Origin: Bacteroides sp. CAG:443
GTDB lineage: Bacteria; Bacteroidota; Bacteroidia; Bacteroidales; Bacteroidaceae
Assembly (NCBI GenBank): GCA_000432735.1
Contig: FR887828.1
Coordinates: 24,274-33,084, forward strand
Direction: 5' to 3'
Length of the DNA: 8,811 nt
Both the position numbers and the translations under genes were made by a program. Below the pieces are notes generated by a model that searched no databases, was not told where the DNA came from, and saw only the letters and a program-made list of their open reading frames with translations. Of the stretch, positions 6,630-8,811 are shown piece after piece; the stretch's first letter is position 1, and every line of letters starts with the position of its first letter.

Positions 6630-6652
6630 AGCCGATACGTTAATCTAATTGA
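6629..6652. repeat. Direct repeat copy 2, overlapping the end of era
   Basis: This is the partner of the repeat at 6587-6610 (20 of 24 identical). It starts CAGCCGATACGTT and covers the era stop codon and its last few codons, so this copy is likely the original and the other the duplicate. Confidence 0.5.
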
Positions 6653-7521
6653 TAGCCAAAATTCTTTAGTTCTTTATCCGAGCTTCTCCAGTCTTTATCT
6701 ACCTTTACAAATGTTTCCAGGTAAATTGATTTCTGGAAGAAGTGCTCCAATGTTTTGCGTGCTTCGGTAGCAACTTTTTTCAAAGCCTTTCCCTGATGAC
6801 CGATAATAATGCCTTTTTGCGATTCACGTTCTACATAAATCACAGCATTGATATGAATGCTCTTCGCCTCTTCCTTGAACTGCTCTACTACAACTTCCAC
6901 CGCATAAGGTATTTCCTTATCATAGTATAAAAGAATCTTTTCACGGATAATTTCAGTCACAAAGAAACGGGCAGGCTTATCAGTCAGTTGATCTTTGCCG
7001 AAATAAGGAGGAGAATCAGGAATCAGTTCCTTGATACGTTTCATCACCACATCCACATTAAACTTCGCCTTTGCCGATACAGGTATAATTTCAGCATCAG
7101 GCAACATTTCATGCCATTCTTCGACCAGCTTTACCAAATCCTCCTGATTGGTCAAATCTATTTTGTTGATCAACAGCAAAACCGGAACTTTTACGCGACG
7201 CACTTTCTCCATAAAGTCGGCATTCTTATCCGGCTTCTCGATAGTATCCGTCACATAAAGCAAGACATCCGCGTCTACCAATGCCGATTCAGAGAAGTTC
7301 AACATAGACTCCTGAAGTTTATAATTAGGCTTCAAGACTCCCGGAGTATCAGAGAAGACAATCTGCATGTCATCCGTATTCAAGATACCCATGATACGGT
7401 GACGAGTTGTCTGTGCCTTAAACGTGGCAATAGAGATACGCTCCCCTACCAGCAAGTTCATCAAGGTAGACTTTCCGACATTCGGATTACCTACAATATT
7501 TACAAATCCGGCTTTGTGCAT
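6640..7521 (-). CDS. era: GTPase Era (30S ribosome assembly)
   Basis: Era is a cytoplasmic and membrane-peripheral GTPase that binds the 3' end of 16S rRNA and helps assemble the 30S subunit. The 293-aa protein has one GTPase domain with GNPNVGKS (11-18), switch-region threonines TT (38-39), DTPG (58-61), NKID (119-122) and SAK (149-151). A KH RNA-binding domain follows, with the GxxG loop GHQG at 241-244 in IIIGHQGKALK. Length and motif spacing are normal for the family. The ATG at 7521 fits the usual short N-terminus, and its leader carries the same 12 nt found before fabH. It lies between fabH and der on one strand. A terminator-like hairpin separates it from fabH, yet no clear promoter is seen, so expression may come by partial read-through. 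Confidence 0.96.
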   Translation of the reverse strand: MHKAGFVNIVGNPNVGKSTLMNLLVGERISIATFKAQTTRHRIMGILNTDDMQIVFSDTPGVLKPNYKLQESMLNFSESALVDADVLLYVTDTIEKPDKNADFMEKVRRVKVPVLLLINKIDLTNQEDLVKLVEEWHEMLPDAEIIPVSAKAKFNVDVVMKRIKELIPDSPPYFGKDQLTDKPARFFVTEIIREKILLYYDKEIPYAVEVVVEQFKEEAKSIHINAVIYVERESQKGIIIGHQGKALKKVATEARKTLEHFFQKSIYLETFVKVDKDWRSSDKELKNFGYQLD

Positions 7522-7523
7522 AA

Positions 7524-7535
7524 TCAGTTTTTAGT
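7524..7535 (-). promoter_or_regulatory. 12-nt leader ACTAAAAACTGA before era
   Basis: This A-rich 12-mer ends 2 nt before the era ATG and is identical to the one before fabH at 8609-8620. It has no Shine-Dalgarno character. Bacteroidota often rely on A-rich upstream sequence for translation initiation, so it may serve as the initiation region for both genes. Confidence 0.35.
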
Positions 7536-7536
7536 A

Positions 7537-7581
7537 ACATACAAAAAAACGCATCGGATTGGGATGCGTTCTTTTGTATGT
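7537..7581 (-). terminator. Terminator-like hairpin between fabH and era
   Basis: Arms of 19 nt (7537-7555 and 7563-7581) enclose a 7-nt loop. The minus-strand RNA pairs at all 19 positions with one G-U; the plus-strand RNA has an A-C mismatch there, so the minus strand is the functional one. The inner stem GAACGCATC/GATGCGTTT is followed by a run of seven T that is itself part of the longer stem. As era has no obvious promoter, it may be a partial terminator or attenuator, or a processing or stability element. Confidence 0.7.
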
Positions 7582-7602
7582 GTTCATATTGAAATCTATT
7601 TC

Positions 7603-8607
7603 TTATTTGTTACCATCATAACCCCACTTCACATACGTAGCTCCCCAGGTAAATCCGGCGCCGAATGCAGTGAAAATGATATTGTCGCCTTTCTTCAACT
7701 GTTTTTCGTAATCCCATAAACAAAGTGGCAATGTTCCAGCACTGGTATTACCATAACGCTGGATATTAATCATCACTTTATCCAAAGGTACTTCCAGACG
7801 AGAAGCAACGGCATCAATAATACGCAGGTTAGCTTGATGAGGAACAATCCAGTCGATATTATCCTTATTCAAACCATTTCTTTCCGCAATCTGAGCTGTA
7901 ACATCCGACATATTAGAAACAGCATATTTAAATACCGTTCTTCCTTCCTGATACAAATAATGCATTTTATTGTCTACCGTAAAATAAGAAGGAGGACATA
8001 CTGATCCACCAGCTTTCATGTGCAAGAAAGGCAGTCCTTTACCATCTGTTCTCAAAATAGAGTCCATGATACCATAATCTTCAGTAGTAGCTTCTACCAT
8101 GCAAGCAGCAGCACCATCACCGAAAATAGGACAAGTTGCACGATCTGAATAATTCACCATCGATGACATCTTATCAGCACCCACGATGATCACTTTTTTA
8201 TGTCTGCCAGACTGAATCATGCTAGCCGCAGTTTCCATTGCATAAAGGAAGCCACTGCATGCAGCCTGCAAATCAAAGGCATAAGCATTCTTCAAGCCCA
8301 ATTTATCACACAAAATTGAAGCAGTAGAAGGGAAATGATAGTCAGGAGTAGTCGTTGCAACTATTACGCAATCAATCGAATCCGGGTCCGAATTAGTTTT
8401 TTGCATCAGCTGCTTTGCAGCCTTACGTGCCATATAAGAAGTACCCAATCCTTCTTCATTCAGGATACGTCTTTCTTTTACTCCGATACGGGTCATAATC
8501 CACTCATCGTTGGTATCGACCATTCTTGACAATTCCTCGTTGGTCAAAACATAGTCAGGTACATAGCCACCGACTCCTGTAATTACAGCATTTATTTTTT
8601 CCATCAT
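7603..8607 (-). CDS. fabH: Beta-ketoacyl-ACP synthase III (FabH)
   Basis: FabH starts type II fatty-acid synthesis by condensing an acyl-CoA primer with malonyl-ACP in the cytoplasm. The 334-aa thiolase-fold protein keeps the full catalytic triad: Cys117 in AACSGF, His257 in PHQAN and Asn287 in YGNTSAG. The N-terminal half begins VITGVGGYVPDYVLTNEEL and the C-terminal half ends with FGAGFTWGATYVKWG, both typical of the family. The primer (acetyl or branched-chain) cannot be told from sequence alone; Bacteroides make branched fatty acids, so branched primers are plausible. The ATG at 8607 is followed directly by another ATG at 8604, and MEKINAV from the second is equally likely. The gene follows rpmF, as in many bacteria, but a terminator-like hairpin lies in the gap. 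Confidence 0.96.
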   Translation of the reverse strand: MMEKINAVITGVGGYVPDYVLTNEELSRMVDTNDEWIMTRIGVKERRILNEEGLGTSYMARKAAKQLMQKTNSDPDSIDCVIVATTTPDYHFPSTASILCDKLGLKNAYAFDLQAACSGFLYAMETAASMIQSGRHKKVIIVGADKMSSMVNYSDRATCPIFGDGAAACMVEATTEDYGIMDSILRTDGKGLPFLHMKAGGSVCPPSYFTVDNKMHYLYQEGRTVFKYAVSNMSDVTAQIAERNGLNKDNIDWIVPHQANLRIIDAVASRLEVPLDKVMINIQRYGNTSAGTLPLCLWDYEKQLKKGDNIIFTAFGAGFTWGATYVKWGYDGNK

Positions 8608-8608
8608 T

Positions 8609-8620
8609 TCAGTTTTTAGT
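8609..8620 (-). promoter_or_regulatory. 12-nt leader ACTAAAAACTGA before fabH
   Basis: Identical to the 12-mer before era. It ends 1 nt before the ATG at 8607, or 4 nt before the alternative ATG at 8604. The placement relative to an upstream hairpin and T-run is also the same as at era. Confidence 0.35.
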
Positions 8621-8634
8621 TTGCATATTCCTAT

Positions 8635-8670
8635 AAAAAAACAGCCGGAAGAGCCGAAAGCTCTCCGGCT
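8635..8670 (-). terminator. Terminator-like hairpin between rpmF and fabH
   Basis: On the minus strand AGCCGGA pairs with TCCGGCT and GAGC pairs with GCTC, with a single bulged T on the 3' side and a TTTCG loop; a G and seven T follow. It has the form of a good intrinsic terminator for rpmF. No TAnnTTTG promoter is seen between it and fabH, so fabH may depend on read-through or on a promoter type I do not recognise. Confidence 0.75.
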
Positions 8671-8715
8671 TTATTCTTTCAGTGAATCACACAAACGTGT
8701 TCTACAAAGCGTTTA

Positions 8716-8811
8716 TTAAAGAGCAGCTTCTTTTTCGATAGCTAACTTACCTCTGTAATAACCGCAAGCGCCACATACAGTGTGATAAACATGCCATGCA
8801 CCGCAGTTCGG
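8716..8811 (-). CDS. rpmF: Ribosomal protein L32, C-terminal fragment
   Basis: The gene runs off the right edge; 31 codons and the stop are present. They read PNCGAWHVYHTVCGACGYYR then GKLAIEKEAAL, the usual L32 C-terminal half. The visible CGAC pair (C13 and C16 of the fragment) and the Cys at position 3 belong to the zinc-ribbon form with two CxxC pairs; the first Cys of the first pair lies just outside the window. L32 is a 50S subunit protein. The rpmF-fabH pairing is widely conserved in bacteria and supports both calls. Confidence 0.93.
   Translation of the reverse strand, partial: PNCGAWHVYHTVCGACGYYRGKLAIEKEAAL

Noticed and set aside
6587..6652. The two repeat copies as a CRISPR or mobile-element trace
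   Set aside because: There are only two imperfect copies with a homopolymer between them, no transposase, no inverted terminal repeats and no cas genes. A local duplication explains it.
6988..7719. A 243-codon open frame on the plus strand across era and the fabH end
   Set aside because: It is antisense to two clearly conserved genes, crosses their gap and hairpin, and its translation is a His/Arg/Phe/Ile-rich mix with no domain. It is a shadow of the opposite strand.

Overview
The window reads as a piece of a Bacteroides (Bacteroidales) chromosome carrying conserved housekeeping genes. Three things point there: the protein sequences themselves (trigger factor, ClpP, FabH and LptB all look Bacteroides-like to me); the start sites, which have A/T-rich leaders and no strong Shine-Dalgarno sequences; and promoters with the Bacteroides -7 element TAnnTTTG. 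I cannot name the species from sequence alone.

Layout. Positions 1-79 (-) are the first 26 codons of clpP. tig (trigger factor, -) lies upstream of it with its own promoter, giving the tig-clpP protein quality-control neighbourhood. lptB (-) comes next. It is divergent from an mlaE-like/mlaF-like ABC transporter pair (+, 2 nt apart) across a 140-bp intergenic region with a promoter element facing each way. A perfect 19-bp inverted repeat at 4275-4323 separates mlaF from the convergent gene for a secreted DUF3108/TapB-like protein (-). Upstream of that, still on the minus strand, is the cluster rpmF-fabH-era-der, which reads from the right edge (rpmF partial) down to a terminator at 5177-5221.

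Function. The right half joins ribosome biogenesis (L32, Era, Der) to fatty-acid initiation (FabH). The middle has two envelope-lipid ATPases: LptB for LPS export and MlaEF for phospholipid or hydrophobic-molecule transport. The left half has nascent-chain folding (trigger factor) and proteolysis (ClpP).

No new defence, mobile or biosynthetic system is visible; this is mostly an ordinary core region. The unexplained structure sits in the junctions of the rpmF-fabH-era-der cluster. There is a 15-nt C homopolymer (G on the coding strand) between two diverged direct-repeat copies, beside a hairpin ahead of der. There are also terminator-like hairpins inside the cluster, each followed by an identical 12-nt leader just before the fabH and era start codons.
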